DNA of 64,000 nt, taken from positions 13,206,195 through 13,270,194 of the forward strand of contig JABAKD010000012.1 of NCBI GenBank assembly GCA_012845835.1, given 5' to 3'. The notes under the pieces are model-generated. The model was not told where the DNA came from. It did no database searches and was given only the letters and a program-made list of their open reading frames with translations. Origin of the DNA: Undaria pinnatifida (lineage: Eukaryota > Sar > Phaeophyceae > Laminariales > Alariaceae). This document shows, piece by piece, positions 10,097 through 20,265 of the stretch. The position numbers were made by a program, and so were the translations under genes. Position 1 is the first letter of the stretch. Each line of letters opens with the position of its first letter.

Positions 10097-10534
10097 TTAT
10101 ATATTAAAAAAAAAACGCGTGGTATAATACCCCAGCTGGAAAAAAATGTTGCCCAAAACTGCCACGCCCAACAATAGCATGCGTCGTACCTCATCTAGAA
10201 GAGCCTCGCTCTTGTCCTCGACGCCGCCGCCGTCACCACCACCGCTAGCCCAGGTGACGCCCTCCAGCTCTCCTCCATCATCGCCATCGCTAGAGTCAGG
10301 GCGGTAAACACATTGCCCCCACCAAGCGCCCGTTCCAGCTTCGACTTCTTCCGATATAACCTCGCCGTAGCTGTTTCGCTTGTCGATTTTGCCGGGGACA
10401 GCGTGTGGAGTTTGTGCTCGTTCGACCTGCTCCCGCCGTTCGACACTGCCTTCGGGGGAAATTGGCTTATCCGCGGTAGAGATGGGCGTCTCCACGACCA
10501 AGGATCTGTTCGTTTGACAATGCGATGGAACCAT
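10097..10534 (-). CDS. hypothetical ORF, possible downstream exon(s)
   Basis: A 145-codon frame with SPEGSVERREQVERAQTPHA and EDKSEALLDEVRRM segments. Two other minus-strand frames overlapping it also look protein-like, so the reading frame is not settled. It lies downstream of the convincing exon at 11023-10874 and may belong to the same gene. Confidence 0.25.
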   Translation of the reverse strand: MVPSHCQTNRSLVVETPISTADKPISPEGSVERREQVERAQTPHAVPGKIDKRNSYGEVISEEVEAGTGAWWGQCVYRPDSSDGDDGGELEGVTWASGGGDGGGVEDKSEALLDEVRRMLLLGVAVLGNIFFQLGYYTTRFFFNI

Positions 10535-10873
10535 TGAAATATTTGGTGGAAGGTGGTGCCTGCCTGTTGTTTTGACAGTTTAGTTGGAAGAGGTTGCTTT
10601 GATTTGGTTGGCGTTGGATCGGTTGATCGCGATTGTTGGTTTGACACGTTGAGATGGAAGAAGGGATCGCTGGTTGGTCGTTTTTTTTTCACCACTTGCA
10701 TCACTTCTGAGATTTGGACCACCGAGAAAAAAACTGAAGAGATGATCAATACGGAAAAAACAATATTGGAGTTGACCGGGAAAAACTAATGACGACAACA
10801 ACGATGGTTGATTGCATTGGTTGGGCACTGCTTTCGTTTCAGGGGGCGATACTTTTTTGGTGTCAGAACTTAC

Positions 10874-11023
10874 CACTGAAGGAGTCTTACACGAACGCAG
10901 TAGCTCATACTTCTTGTTGACGGTGTTGACACCAAAACAAACTCGCCAACGGTTTTGATCGCTACCTTTGGGCTCCCACAAACGGTTTGATTCCTTGGTT
11001 TTATCACAATACAAAATTATGCG
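10874..11023 (-). CDS. internal exon of an unidentified gene
   Basis: A 50-codon exon flanked by strong splice signals. The acceptor is a pyrimidine-rich tract ending GTGTTCAG at 11024; the donor is CAGTG|GTAAGT after 10874, the consensus hexamer. Both ends are phase 0. It encodes, in part, ESNRLWEPKGSDQNRW and VNTVNKKYELLRSC, a globular-looking sequence with three Trp/Cys landmarks. No family is recognised. Neighbouring exons could not be fixed; candidates downstream lie at 10.1-10.55 kb. Confidence 0.45.
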
Positions 11024-11469
11024 CTGAACACGAGAACAGCAGACAAGTGCGTGCCGACGGAAATATAGGAAACGACAAACCACGGCAACATTATCACAAT
11101 ATAAATAGGCCCGTCCGTTTTAAAGGCACCACTTTATCGTTTGTCAAACGCCAGGTAAGCAGTCTCACCGTGCAACGTGGTCACAGCTACGCATATATCT
11201 CTCTATATATCTCTCTCCCCCTATCCCCCCTCTCCTGCCCCTCACTCCCCTTCCTTTTTCTTCCTCCTGAAAAACCACCGAACCCTTCTCGAACTCTGAA
11301 ACCCTCCATGATGCCCTTGAACCCCCCCCCCCCCCCGGCCCACAAATTGAATGATCGCATCACGTAGTGTGAACATGGTAAGGCACCCACGAGGCAGTTA
11401 CAATACCCATTGCTATCTCTGTGGTGGCCACACCAGAAAACAAAGTATGACTCATTGGCGCTGTCATCC

Positions 11470-11640
11470 AAAAGCAAGAAAGAAGGCACAAGGTGCCGAA
11501 GTCCGTCTTACAAGCGGTTTTTGGAAGGATACAGTTCACCCTTCATGCGACTCGCCGAACACCTCACGGCGCTTTGCGCTTGGTGCAAGCAATGTCTGCC
11601 TGGTTGGTGAATACCCGAAGTGCTCCGTCCCGGCATGGTA
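11470..11640 (+). pseudogene. coding relic related to the 1.44-1.9 kb relic
   Basis: The plus frame encodes RFLEGYSSPFMRLAEHLTAL and CAWCKQC before a stop near 11620. It matches, with a single indel, the minus-strand relic at 1820-1890 at both DNA and protein level. Just upstream, another frame holds a C-x2-C-x10-H-x3-H cluster (THCYLCGGHTRKQSM...) that could be a zinc finger. Probably a fragment of a transposon-borne gene. Confidence 0.4.
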
Positions 11641-11687
11641 GGGATGCGAGGGTCTATGGCCGTACGACTACGGCCAAGCACAAACTG

Positions 11688-11850
11688 AGTACACCCCCCC
11701 CTCAGACCCTCCTGCCCGCTCCCCACCCTCTTCCTCACTTCCCCCTTCCTTCCCCCCTCCCCCCCTCTTCCCCCCCCACGCCCCCCTCCTCACTCACCTT
11801 CCCTCCTTTCGCCCTTTCCCCCGCCCAACCCTCCCCCCCTCCCTTCCCTT
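11688..11850. repeat. polypyrimidine tract
   Basis: About 160 bp almost entirely C and T on the plus strand, with many C runs. It has no internal periodicity that I can define. Confidence 0.85.
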
Positions 11851-11919
11851 CCGAAATTCGACTTAACTCGCCTCTGCCGCGGCCATGGCGACCCGCCTCA
11901 TCTTCACATTTTTAAAAAG

Positions 11920-12372
11920 TTACCTGACTTGTCTCTGCCGCAGCCACGGCGTCGGCGACTTCTCCTCCCCTTCGGCTTTTCCTCCTAGCACTCCGAAACC
12001 GCCGCTCATAACCCCGACTACTCTTTCAGCGCTTCCGGTCCCCGTTCCGGTCCCCGTTCCGGTCCCCGTTCCGGTCCCCGTTCCGGAGAATGGCGCCACA
12101 GATCCTGTCGAGCTCGCACAAATGACCTTGTCTCCATCAACGGATGTATTGGCGGGTTTCTCGGCGTGAGGGGTTGGAATACGGATTGGGTCCGAGTACA
12201 GCCTCGAGGGAACTTTGGCGACGCTACCGTCGCGGCCTGTTGTCACCCCGCGGTGGCCGCTTTGGTGATTCCTCCCTTGGGTTTGCCACGGGGGGCGTGC
12301 GGAGTGTGGCAAGCGTTCGTCTTGGGAGAAAGAGGGGGTCGGTCCTGCTGCGCGGTACAGGACGATAGGCAC
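11920..12372 (-). CDS. hypothetical ORF with (GT)-type dipeptide repeat
   Basis: A 150-codon frame from ATG. The segment SRLYSDPIRIPTPHAEKPAN looks protein-like. A (GT)8 run is encoded by the 12-bp repeat at 12022-12085. A good donor, AGTCAG|GTAACT, lies near the 3' end at about 11929. Part of the 5' region overlaps the ~130-bp tandem repeat, so the start is doubtful. Confidence 0.25.
   Translation of the reverse strand: MPIVLYRAAGPTPSFSQDERLPHSARPPWQTQGRNHQSGHRGVTTGRDGSVAKVPSRLYSDPIRIPTPHAEKPANTSVDGDKVICASSTGSVAPFSGTGTGTGTGTGTGTGTGSAERVVGVMSGGFGVLGGKAEGEEKSPTPWLRQRQVR
12022..12085. repeat. 12-bp tandem repeat
   Basis: CCGGTCCCCGTT repeated about 4.5 times. Confidence 0.95.
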
Positions 12373-12690
12373 TCGATGTCAGTTGTTTTTCACTTGCGAA
12401 TGTTGTTGTGAAAAATATACGAGCGAATTGCAGGCGTTCGAATGAAGCAGGTGTGCGTCTTAGGAGAGCAGGGGCGTGGGTCCTGCGACGGGGTACAGCA
12501 GACGAGACCCTCATCTGTCAGTTTTTTGTTGTTGTTTGAGTTCTCGTGCGAGCGTTTATTTGCAGCCATGGGGATCAATATACGTGCAGAGTGCAGCAGG
12601 CGTTCTGTCTCTGGGAGAACAGAGGGGAGTGGGTCCTGCGTCCGGGTACGGAAGTCTCTTCTTGTCAGATTCATTGCGCAAAAGGGTGTG
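12290..12690 (+). repeat. ~130-bp tandem repeat, three copies
   Basis: Three copies start near 12310, 12435 and 12595. Each has GCRTTCGTCTKGGAGA-like, GTGGGTCCTGCG and GGGTACRG blocks, then a CTCRTCTGTCAG tract and GTGCGAGCG. The short frames across it are repeat-driven. Confidence 0.75.
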
Positions 12691-12739
12691 TATCAGTACA
12701 GTACTGTAAGGACACGCTGCCACACGGAAAAAGGGTGAG

Positions 12740-13350
12740 CATAACCCACTATAAGAGCGGACTATCCCTTTCACAACTAGGTTTGCGGTTTCGGAACCTA
12801 AAACAGGTGCACTGAGAAGAGCGAGATGTTTTGTTTTTTAGAAGGAGGCGGTTGTTCGAAATAGACTATCAATTATCTATTTTGTCGATGGTCAGTACCA
12901 GTGGCTGTCTTATTTGATACTACCAAATCGAGGCCAACCTCATGTTTTCCTGTGTTGACATAATATTATACTATGTTATTATTATATCCAAGGCTACGGC
13001 GGGGTAATGCACTTCAGCGGAACAAGGTCACCGGGAAGGATAGCTACCCACCGTTTTTTTTCGAGTCTTGAAAAAACGGGTGTGGCTCTTCATTTCCGCG
13101 ACATGCACCACGGCGGACGTTTTCTTCGTAAAAGCTGCGCCCGCGCTCTATTTCAGGGCACCATAGTAATCAGAACCTCGGACAAACACAAAAACTTACA
13201 TATTCCCCAATTTTGCGAGCCCTAGTTGGTCTTGATTACTATGTCATCCTGTAATAGACCGAAATATAGGTATGTGTTTAAGCGAGGTACAGGGATACTC
13301 GCGTGCTATTAGTAGGGAGGGCATTCCGGTCGTCGTAGCTCGGGTTTTGT
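12740..13350. other. no recognisable gene
   Basis: Contains an AT-rich patch near 12940-12990 and one 72-codon frame (13007) without convincing features. Confidence 0.3.
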
Positions 13351-13356
13351 GTTTAA

Positions 13357-13590
13357 ACGTGTTCTACGATAGAGGTGCGCCGCTTTTTTTCTTAATACTA
13401 CCCCTCAATTTGGGAGCTTAAGACCTGCCCCAGAAAACGATTTGGAGAAAAATAAAACTGCCACATCCGGATGAAAAATCCCATGCCTTAGATGCACGAC
13501 GAAAATCGTGCAAAATAAAGGGGGCGTATTTTCGACCATTTTGGGCTAAGAAGCCCCATCATTCAGAAACCATTTTCGCTCGACAACTCA
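13357..13590 (+). mobile_element. Family A MITE, 3' end missing
   Basis: Begins GTTCTACGATAGAGGTGCGC and is collinear with the 9563 copy (TTAATACTACCCCTCAATTT; AAGCCCCATCATTCAGAAAC) but stops before the 3' terminal repeat. Confidence 0.85.
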
Positions 13591-14059
13591 CAAAAGAAAA
13601 ATCTAAAAAAGAAAAAAAGTACAACAAAACAAGGGGAAACTAAATAGAAGGAAACTCATATATATATACATACGTATATCATTGATCAAGAACCAACGTT
13701 TAACTTCGTCACCGTAACGATGTCGTGTGGGGGAAACATAAGATATATCGGGAAATGTTTGGCAGAGGGCCACATGTCGAAATAGATTTATACTTTATTC
13801 CTTACGGAAAGGATGTTCGAACCCGATCGGGACGGCATTTATGCCGCACTGTCGGAAGGGCAAAAAACACGCATACAATAGTAAAATGTAATATCTACGA
13901 ACATTACAGATGGTGTGAGAGGACCAGGGGGGCGTGTAAGTGGGGAAGTCGCATACTGTACACCGGGTGCATGTTTCCGCACCTCGTGCTTTTTCGGAGT
14001 CCGAGTACACCGGGCTTTCTGTGACGTTATCTTCTGCCAGGTGCCATAGTCCCGTCCCG

Positions 14060-14525
14060 ACAGCCGGTGAATCGGAAAATGTGAACCGATCCAAGGATAG
14101 TTGCCTGAGATGTCACAGGGCGGTCGTCAGTTACAATCGGTAATCTCGAACCGTTCCAATGATAATTGCCTGAGGCGAGCCTAAGACACACGGCCGTCGC
14201 CATTACAGTCAGAAATTCGAACCGGTCCGGGGACAATTACCACGAGACACACGACAGTCGTCGTCATAAACGGAACACGCCAATGAATCCAGGCATACCC
14301 GCCTGAGACACAAGGCAGTCGTCTTTTACAGTACAAAATTTCCAATTTATCCAAGGGTAAATCCCAAGACAGGAGGCATTCGTCATTAGAATGCGAAAAT
14401 GCGAATGCAGGTGTAGCCGTCTGAGACACAAAGGGCAGCCATCATTTAGACCCGAGGAACAAAGAAAAAAATCGAACCAGTCCAACGAAAATTGCCTGAC
14501 TAAGATACACGGCGGCAGTCGATTA
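14060..14525 (+). repeat. ~65-70-bp minisatellite, about six decayed units
   Basis: Units carry GAACCGRTCCAANGATAATT, GCCTGAGRCACACGGC and AGTCGTCATTTACA blocks. Clear starts are near 14082, 14147 and 14218, with later units less regular. Noncoding. Confidence 0.8.
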
Positions 14526-14710
14526 TATGTTTGAGGTTAGCATCCATGGATCCACACCTCTCGTTCGTGCATCTGAAAGGGGAATGGATAGCTTTAAGTG
14601 CCTCGTTTCATTCTGCGGGCCTAGTTGTGTTGGAGATGCGTTTATCCCGTTGAGCCCAAACACTTGCTTCCCTGAATGACTGACGGAGTTCCTCAACACC
14701 GAAGAAGCAA

Positions 14711-14986
14711 GACGTAAGCAACGATAGAGGTGCCCCACGCTGTTTGACTTCCGAGGGTGGGCACTTTCGGGGTCTCTACATGCCCTTCTATTATATGGGA
14801 CAAAAGCCAACTCGATAAAATAAAACAAAAACATGGCCTGCGTAGATGAAAAAATATATGCCTTGTATTGTAAAACAAGCATGACATTTCGACGATTTTT
14901 ACTAATAGGTTCAGGAGCCTCGATCAGAAAAAAGTTTAGCCAATAAGTGGTATACCTTAATACTTCTATCGTACCGTGGGCCGCTA
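14711..14986 (+). mobile_element. Family A MITE, full copy
   Basis: Starts GTAAGCAACGATAGAGGTGC and ends CTTCTATCGTACCGTGGGCC. It retains the GACGATTTTTACTAATAGGT variant of the usual 3' interior and GGTATACCTTAATAC near the right end. Confidence 0.8.
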
Positions 14987-15256
14987 CCAATGTCTTTGGA
15001 TACGACGCGTATTTTCCAATACCGCTAGTTAGATGTCTTGCCGTCGTGGCATTGTGTAGTAGGCTTATAGCTGACATTTTTTCGGTTTGTTGGAGCGGAG
15101 GTATAGAGCTACTCAAGTGGGTATCCCCAGACAAAAACGGTTCTTCGTATTGCAGCATTTTTTTTTTTTTCGCACTTACGTGTACCACAACAGTAAGTAA
15201 ACCCGAGGTTCGTATCATGAAATATCGTGTAGTGGTTTCGGTTTGATATGCCATCT

Positions 15257-16309
15257 TTAGGCATTAGCATTGCCCGAACATGCGTCAAACATCCCCCGTT
15301 TAAGTATGGAATTCATGCCTCGCATACCCCCTAAAACGTCATCATTAACGCCTTTACGACTGGAAACCCGTTTTTGGGAACAATTACTTGAAATTAGTGC
15401 AGGAGGGGTTCCGGGGCTTTCAAAGGGGTTAACGCAGTGGCCCTGGAACATGCTACACCCACGTACGCACCATGGGTGGGACTCTGCTCGGACCCTTGGC
15501 GAGCTCGGTTGCGGCACCAGAGGACACCTGCTAGCCGCTTGCACCCCCGGCGTCCGAACAGCAGAAGCGTTGGTCCCCTCGACTCCGTTTATCGATCCTG
15601 CCGTCCCGATCGCCTCACACCGTGGCGACAATGGCAGCATCGCCGCGGAATCCACCTTACCAGCGATAAGGCTGGGAATCTCGTCGAATAACCGGCGTGT
15701 GGTGGTGGCAAAACTCGTCTGTTGTTGTTGCCGCGTTCCAAGAAGGTGGCTGCTAGGCCCTGTGGGAGGTTGACTGGGACCTTTATTATTTAGAGGCTCG
15801 CTAGGACCTATAGAAAAATCGCTAGGAGCTCTAGTTTGGCTGACTTTTGCGGCTCTCTCTGCTGTCGACGGCGGCACTACTGATGCTGTTGCCGGAAGAG
15901 GTCTAGCTGTAGCAGTGCCACCGCCACGACCTGGGTTTCGGCCCCGCGTCAGTGCAAGGAATCGCCCTGCAGCTGATGATGAGGTTCCTCCAGCTGCTGC
16001 TGCTGCTGCTGCTGCTCCCGCGCGATTTATTCCTCTCTCGAGGGGTGTCGGATGCTCCGGCATATATGAAGGGACCTGTGAAAATGGCGTGTCTGTCTTG
16101 TTCCCCGCGCTATGGGCGCGACTAGACGGCTGACGAGGTATGTTAGACGCCTGCAGGGAACCACCATCCACCCTGTATAATCGCGCGATCACGGCCGAGA
16201 CACGTTCGAGCAGCGCAAATTGGCAGCTGACGTTCGGTGCGATAACATTTAGGTGCAGTGGCGCGACATTGGCCGACTCGCGTGGTAGGTGAGTAACGAT
16301 CGCAGTCAT
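15257..16309 (-). CDS. hypothetical Ser/Pro/Ala-rich protein
   Basis: The longest non-satellite open frame, 350 codons from a true ATG. The N-terminus (about residues 1-45) contains VAPLHLNVIAPNVSCQFALL, one unit of a tandem repeat whose further copies lie upstream at 16320-16570. Residues 95-120 form an Ala/Ser low-complexity run. The middle is Pro/Ser-rich with PSDFSIGPSEPLNNKG and a short Gln tract (RQQQQT) near residue 195, typical of a disordered region. About residues 290-325 coincide with dispersed repeat F, so the C-terminus may be transposon-derived. It could be one exon of a longer gene. No catalytic domain is visible. Confidence 0.4.
   Translation of the reverse strand: MTAIVTHLPRESANVAPLHLNVIAPNVSCQFALLERVSAVIARLYRVDGGSLQASNIPRQPSSRAHSAGNKTDTPFSQVPSYMPEHPTPLERGINRAGAAAAAAAAGGTSSSAAGRFLALTRGRNPGRGGGTATARPLPATASVVPPSTAERAAKVSQTRAPSDFSIGPSEPLNNKGPSQPPTGPSSHLLGTRQQQQTSFATTTRRLFDEIPSLIAGKVDSAAMLPLSPRCEAIGTAGSINGVEGTNASAVRTPGVQAASRCPLVPQPSSPRVRAESHPWCVRGCSMFQGHCVNPFESPGTPPALISSNCSQKRVSSRKGVNDDVLGGMRGMNSILKRGMFDACSGNANA
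15335..15440 (-). repeat. dispersed repeat F, copy 1
   Basis: On the minus strand it reads GTTAACCCCTTTGAAAGCCC, then CCAAAAACGGGTTTCC and AGTCGTAAAGGCGTTA. Copies at 21105 and 28395 preserve this order. It lies inside the 350-codon open frame. Confidence 0.65.
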
Positions 16310-16575
16310 GATAGTGTTGAGTCTTGTATCGCAGAGTGGCAGCTGCTGCTAGGTGCACACTGCCATATTCTTAGGCCCAGGGGCGCGATTGTAGGACTGA
16401 CTAGGCAGGTTAGATATCTGTGGGGATCCGTGGTCAGCCTCGCAAAGTCACACGGTTGTGGTCGATATGCTTCCGGGCCATGTTCATGGGTCACGTGCGC
16501 CGAAAACATCAGCTGGTGCCAGGGCGCAGGTAGTTGCATTTTCAGGCGCAGTCGCAGTCAGCGCCACCCGATAGA
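16190..16575 (-). repeat. ~130-150-bp tandem repeat, three decayed copies
   Basis: Copies near 16195-16290, 16325-16420 and 16490-16570 share a GGCAGCTG block, a short A-rich or T-rich patch, GGTGCAGTGGCGCGA-like and GACTNGC blocks. The first copy overlaps the start of the 350-codon frame; translated units share a VxPLxLxxxAPxxSC pattern. Confidence 0.5.
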
Positions 16576-17224
16576 CCTCTTAACCCTGTACGATGCGCGG
16601 ATAAGGACTGGCTAAATGTTCTACTGTGCCGCATGGATACGAACTACGGCTGTGTTGCTGCACCATCGTATGGAAAGGCCCAACGCTTTACGAATACAGA
16701 CAGTACTGCACGACATGGTTCGCAAAGGTATCGGCAACCGAAGGTACCTAGTAGATCGCATGAATCATCTGAAGCACGGCATGAAAATGTCGCGTGTGGC
16801 AGTTAAGCCCTCCCTCGCCGTTATGAACGCATGCTACGAGGAGTAGACTATAGGGATCTACCTAAAGCAATTTTCCGGAGGCTCGCCACGGTAGGAGCTT
16901 CACACCTCACACCTCACCCACCCAAAAAATGGTATTAGGCAACACGGAAATTGCAGCGCGATGATGTACCAAGTAGACATCTAGACCCATGCTACGGTAG
17001 GGACGGGACCTGTATTTTGTCATGCTCCTAGCCGGAGGAGCTCTATACCCCACCCAAAAAACTGCTCTTGAAGATTCAGGGATTTTCACCGGTCGGATCA
17101 CCGCCCGCGGGTCGGATCGGGTCAGGCTGACCCGGCCCGACACTTGACATTTGAAAACTTTCTGACCCGATCCGACCCGACCCGACCAGACCGGGCCACC
17201 TGTACGATCTGCATTTTAGGTGGA

Positions 17225-18905
17225 AGTAAATAAAATCTTACATGGAAGATTCCATCGCTTCCATGGAAGCTTCCACGGCTTCCATGGAAGTTTCCGTGGA
17301 AGTAACTTCCATGAAAGTTTTTCGTGGAAGCTCCAACGGAAGTTACTTCCACGGAAGCTTCCGTGAAAGATTCTAAGGAAGTTTCTTCCACATAAACTTC
17401 CACGAAAGGTTTCGTGGAAGTAAATTTGCTTTCACGGAAGCTTCCCTGAACGCTTTCACGAAAGCTTTCACGGAAGCTTTCGTGGAAGTAAAATTGTGTC
17501 CACGGAAGCTTTCACGGAAGCTTTCACGGAAGCTTTCGTGGAATTAAAGTTGCTTAAACGAAAGGTTTCACGGACGCTTTCACGGAAGCTTTCGTGGAAG
17601 TAGATTTGCTTCCACGGAAATTTTCACGGAGCTTTCACAGAAGCTTTGACGGAAGCTTCCACGGAAGCTTTCGTGGAAGTAAATTTGCTTCCGCGGAAGC
17701 TTTCACGGACGCTTTCACGGAAGCTCTCGTGGAAGTAAATTTGCTCCCACGGAAGCCTTCGCGGAATCTTTCACGGACGCTTTCATGGAAGCTTTCACGG
17801 AAGCTTTCACGAAAGGTTTCATGGACGCTTTCGTGGAAGTAAATTTGCTTCCACGGAAGCTTTCACGGAAGCTTTCACGGAAGCTTTCACGGAAACTTTC
17901 GTGGAAGTAAGTTTGCTTCCACAGAAGCTTTCACAGACGCTTTCACGGAAGCTTTTGCGGAAGTAAGTTTGCTTCCACGCAAGCTTTCACGGAAGCTTCC
18001 ATGGAAGTAAGCAATAAATTAGAAATAATGAAGAATAATTTTCTTCCACGGAAGCTTTAAAAAAAATCTTCCATGGAAGCTTCCGCGATAGCTCCCGTGA
18101 AAGAGAGTTACTGCCACGAAAGCTTCTGTGAGAGCTTCCGGCATGTGGTTGACATACTCTTTAAATCCTATATACCCTAACCCTAACCCTAACCCAATGG
18201 AACGCAACAACCAACCAATGTACGGTGAAACCCCCTTCGTCTCGTACACAGTGTGTGTCAACCATGTTGTCGAAAATGGGGTAAGCTCTCTACTGGAGGC
18301 ACAGTACAAAACAAATATATCCGTGGGAGCTGTCGTGGAAGCCGCCGAGATTCCGTGGAAGCTGCGGAAGCTTCCATGGAAGTAAAAAGTAAAATTACGT
18401 GGATGTAGCTCCTAATTTTCGTGGAAGCTACTTCGAAAGCTTTCACAAAAAGCTTTCGTGGAAGCTTTCGTGGAAGCCGCTGAGCTTCTGAACGTCCTTG
18501 GAAGCTGCCGCTGGCTTTCATGGGACTAAAACCTAAACATCTGTAAAAGTGCTTTGGTGGAAGCTTTCGAATCTGTGGAAGCTTTCGTGGAAGCTTCCGT
18601 GAAAGCTCTCGAGGAAGCTTCCGTGGAGTCTTCCGTGGAAGCTTTCGTAGACGATTCCGTGGAAGCTTTCTGGAAGCTTTCGTGGAAGTGACTTTCGCGG
18701 CATCTTCCACTACTTCCATAGAATCTTCCGTGAAAGCTTTCGTGGAAGCTACTTCCATGGAAGCTTTCGCGCAAGCTTTTGTGGAAGCTTCAGGGATTAC
18801 TTTCCATGGAAGCTACCATATCTTCCATGGAAGATTTCATGGAAGCTGTGGAAGCTTCCATGGAAGCGGCGGAAGCTTCGACGGAAGTTTTCATGAACTT
18901 CCACG
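17225..18905. repeat. GGAAGCTTTC-type satellite with embedded palindromes
   Basis: The basic unit is about 12 bp, GAAGCTTTCACG and variants, many carrying the palindrome AAGCTT. Superimposed is a longer period with the hairpin GTGGAAG-TAAATTTG-CTTCCAC recurring near 17415, 17595, 17670, 17730, 17835 and 17905. Part of 18010-18400 is a more diverged patch that includes a telomere-like motif. All long frames here are artefacts of the repeat. Confidence 0.95.
18172..18196. repeat. interstitial telomere-like motif
   Basis: Three and a half units of CCCTAA (TTAGGG on the other strand) inside the satellite patch. Too short to be a chromosome end. Confidence 0.85.
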
Positions 18906-18934
18906 CAAAAAACAAGTAGTGCGGGAGACCGACC

Positions 18935-20265
18935 AGACCAGACCTGACACGACCCGACGCGGCCCGACCTGGTCCCACCCGACTCGACCCGACCCGACTC
19001 GACCCGACCCGACCCGACCCGACCCGACCCGACCCGACCCGACCCGACCCGACCCGACCCGACCCGACCCGACTCGACCCGAACCGACCCGAACCGACCC
19101 GACCCGACCCGACCCGACCCGACCCGACCCGACCCGACCCGACCCGACCCGACCCGACCCGACCCGACCCGACCCGACCCGACCCGACCCGACCCGACCC
19201 GACCCGACCCGACCCGACCCGACCCGACCCGACCCGACCCGACCCGACCCGACCCGACCCGACCCGACCCGACCCGACCCGACCCGACCCGACCCGACCC
19301 GACCCGACCCGACCCGACCCGACCCGACCCGACCCGACCCGACCCGACCCGACCCGACCCGACCCGACCCGACCCGACCCGCCCCGCCCCGACCCGCCCC
19401 GACCCGCCCCGCCCCGCCCCGACCCGACCCGACCCGACCCGACCCGACCCGACCCGACCCGACCCGACCCGACCCGACCCGACCCGACCCGACCCGACCC
19501 GACCCGACCCGACCCGACCCGACCCGACCCGACCCGACCCGACCCGACCCGACCCGACCCGACCCGACCCGACCCGACCCGACCCGACCCGACCCGACCC
19601 GACCCGACCCGACCCGACCCGACCCGACCCGACCCGACCCGACCCGACCGACCCGACCCGACCCGACCCGACCCGACCCGACCCGACCCGACCCGACCCG
19701 ACCCGACCCGACCCGACCCGACCCGACCCGACCCGACCCGACCCGACCCGACCCGACCCGACCCGACCCGCCTCGACCCGACCCGACCCGATCCGACCCG
19801 ACCCGACCCGACCCGACCCGACCCTACCCGACCCGACCCGACCCGCCTCGACCCGACCCGACCCGACCCGACCCGACCCGACCCGACCCGACCCGACCCG
19901 ACCCGACCCGACCCGACCCGACCCGACCCGACCCGACCCGACCCGACCCGACCCGACCCGACCCGACCCGACCCGACCCGACCCGACCCGACCCGACCCG
20001 ACCCGACCCGACCCGACCCGACCCGACCCGACCCGACCCGACCCGACCCGACCCGACCCGACCCGACCCGACCCGACCCGACCCGACCCGACCCGACCCG
20101 ACCCGACCCGACCCGACCCGACCCGACCCGACCCGACCCGACCCGACCCGACCCGACCCGACCCGACCCGACCCGACCCGACCCGACTTGTCCCGACCCG
20201 ACCGGGCCCAACCCATCCCGACCCAACCCAATCCGACCCGACCCGACCCGACCCGACCCGATCCG
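18935..20265. repeat. (GACCC)n pentanucleotide array, about 1.3 kb
   Basis: Nearly uninterrupted GACCC (CGGGT on the other strand), with a patch of CCGCC-type variants near 19380-19425, one 4-bp unit near 19648 that changes register, and sparse substitutions. Frames of over 500 codons on both strands are pure (TRPDP)/(GRVGS)-type translations of the repeat, not genes. Confidence 0.98.

Noticed and set aside
14523-15254. 243-codon minus-strand frame
   Set aside because: More than a third of it is a family A MITE copy; the rest lacks convincing protein character.
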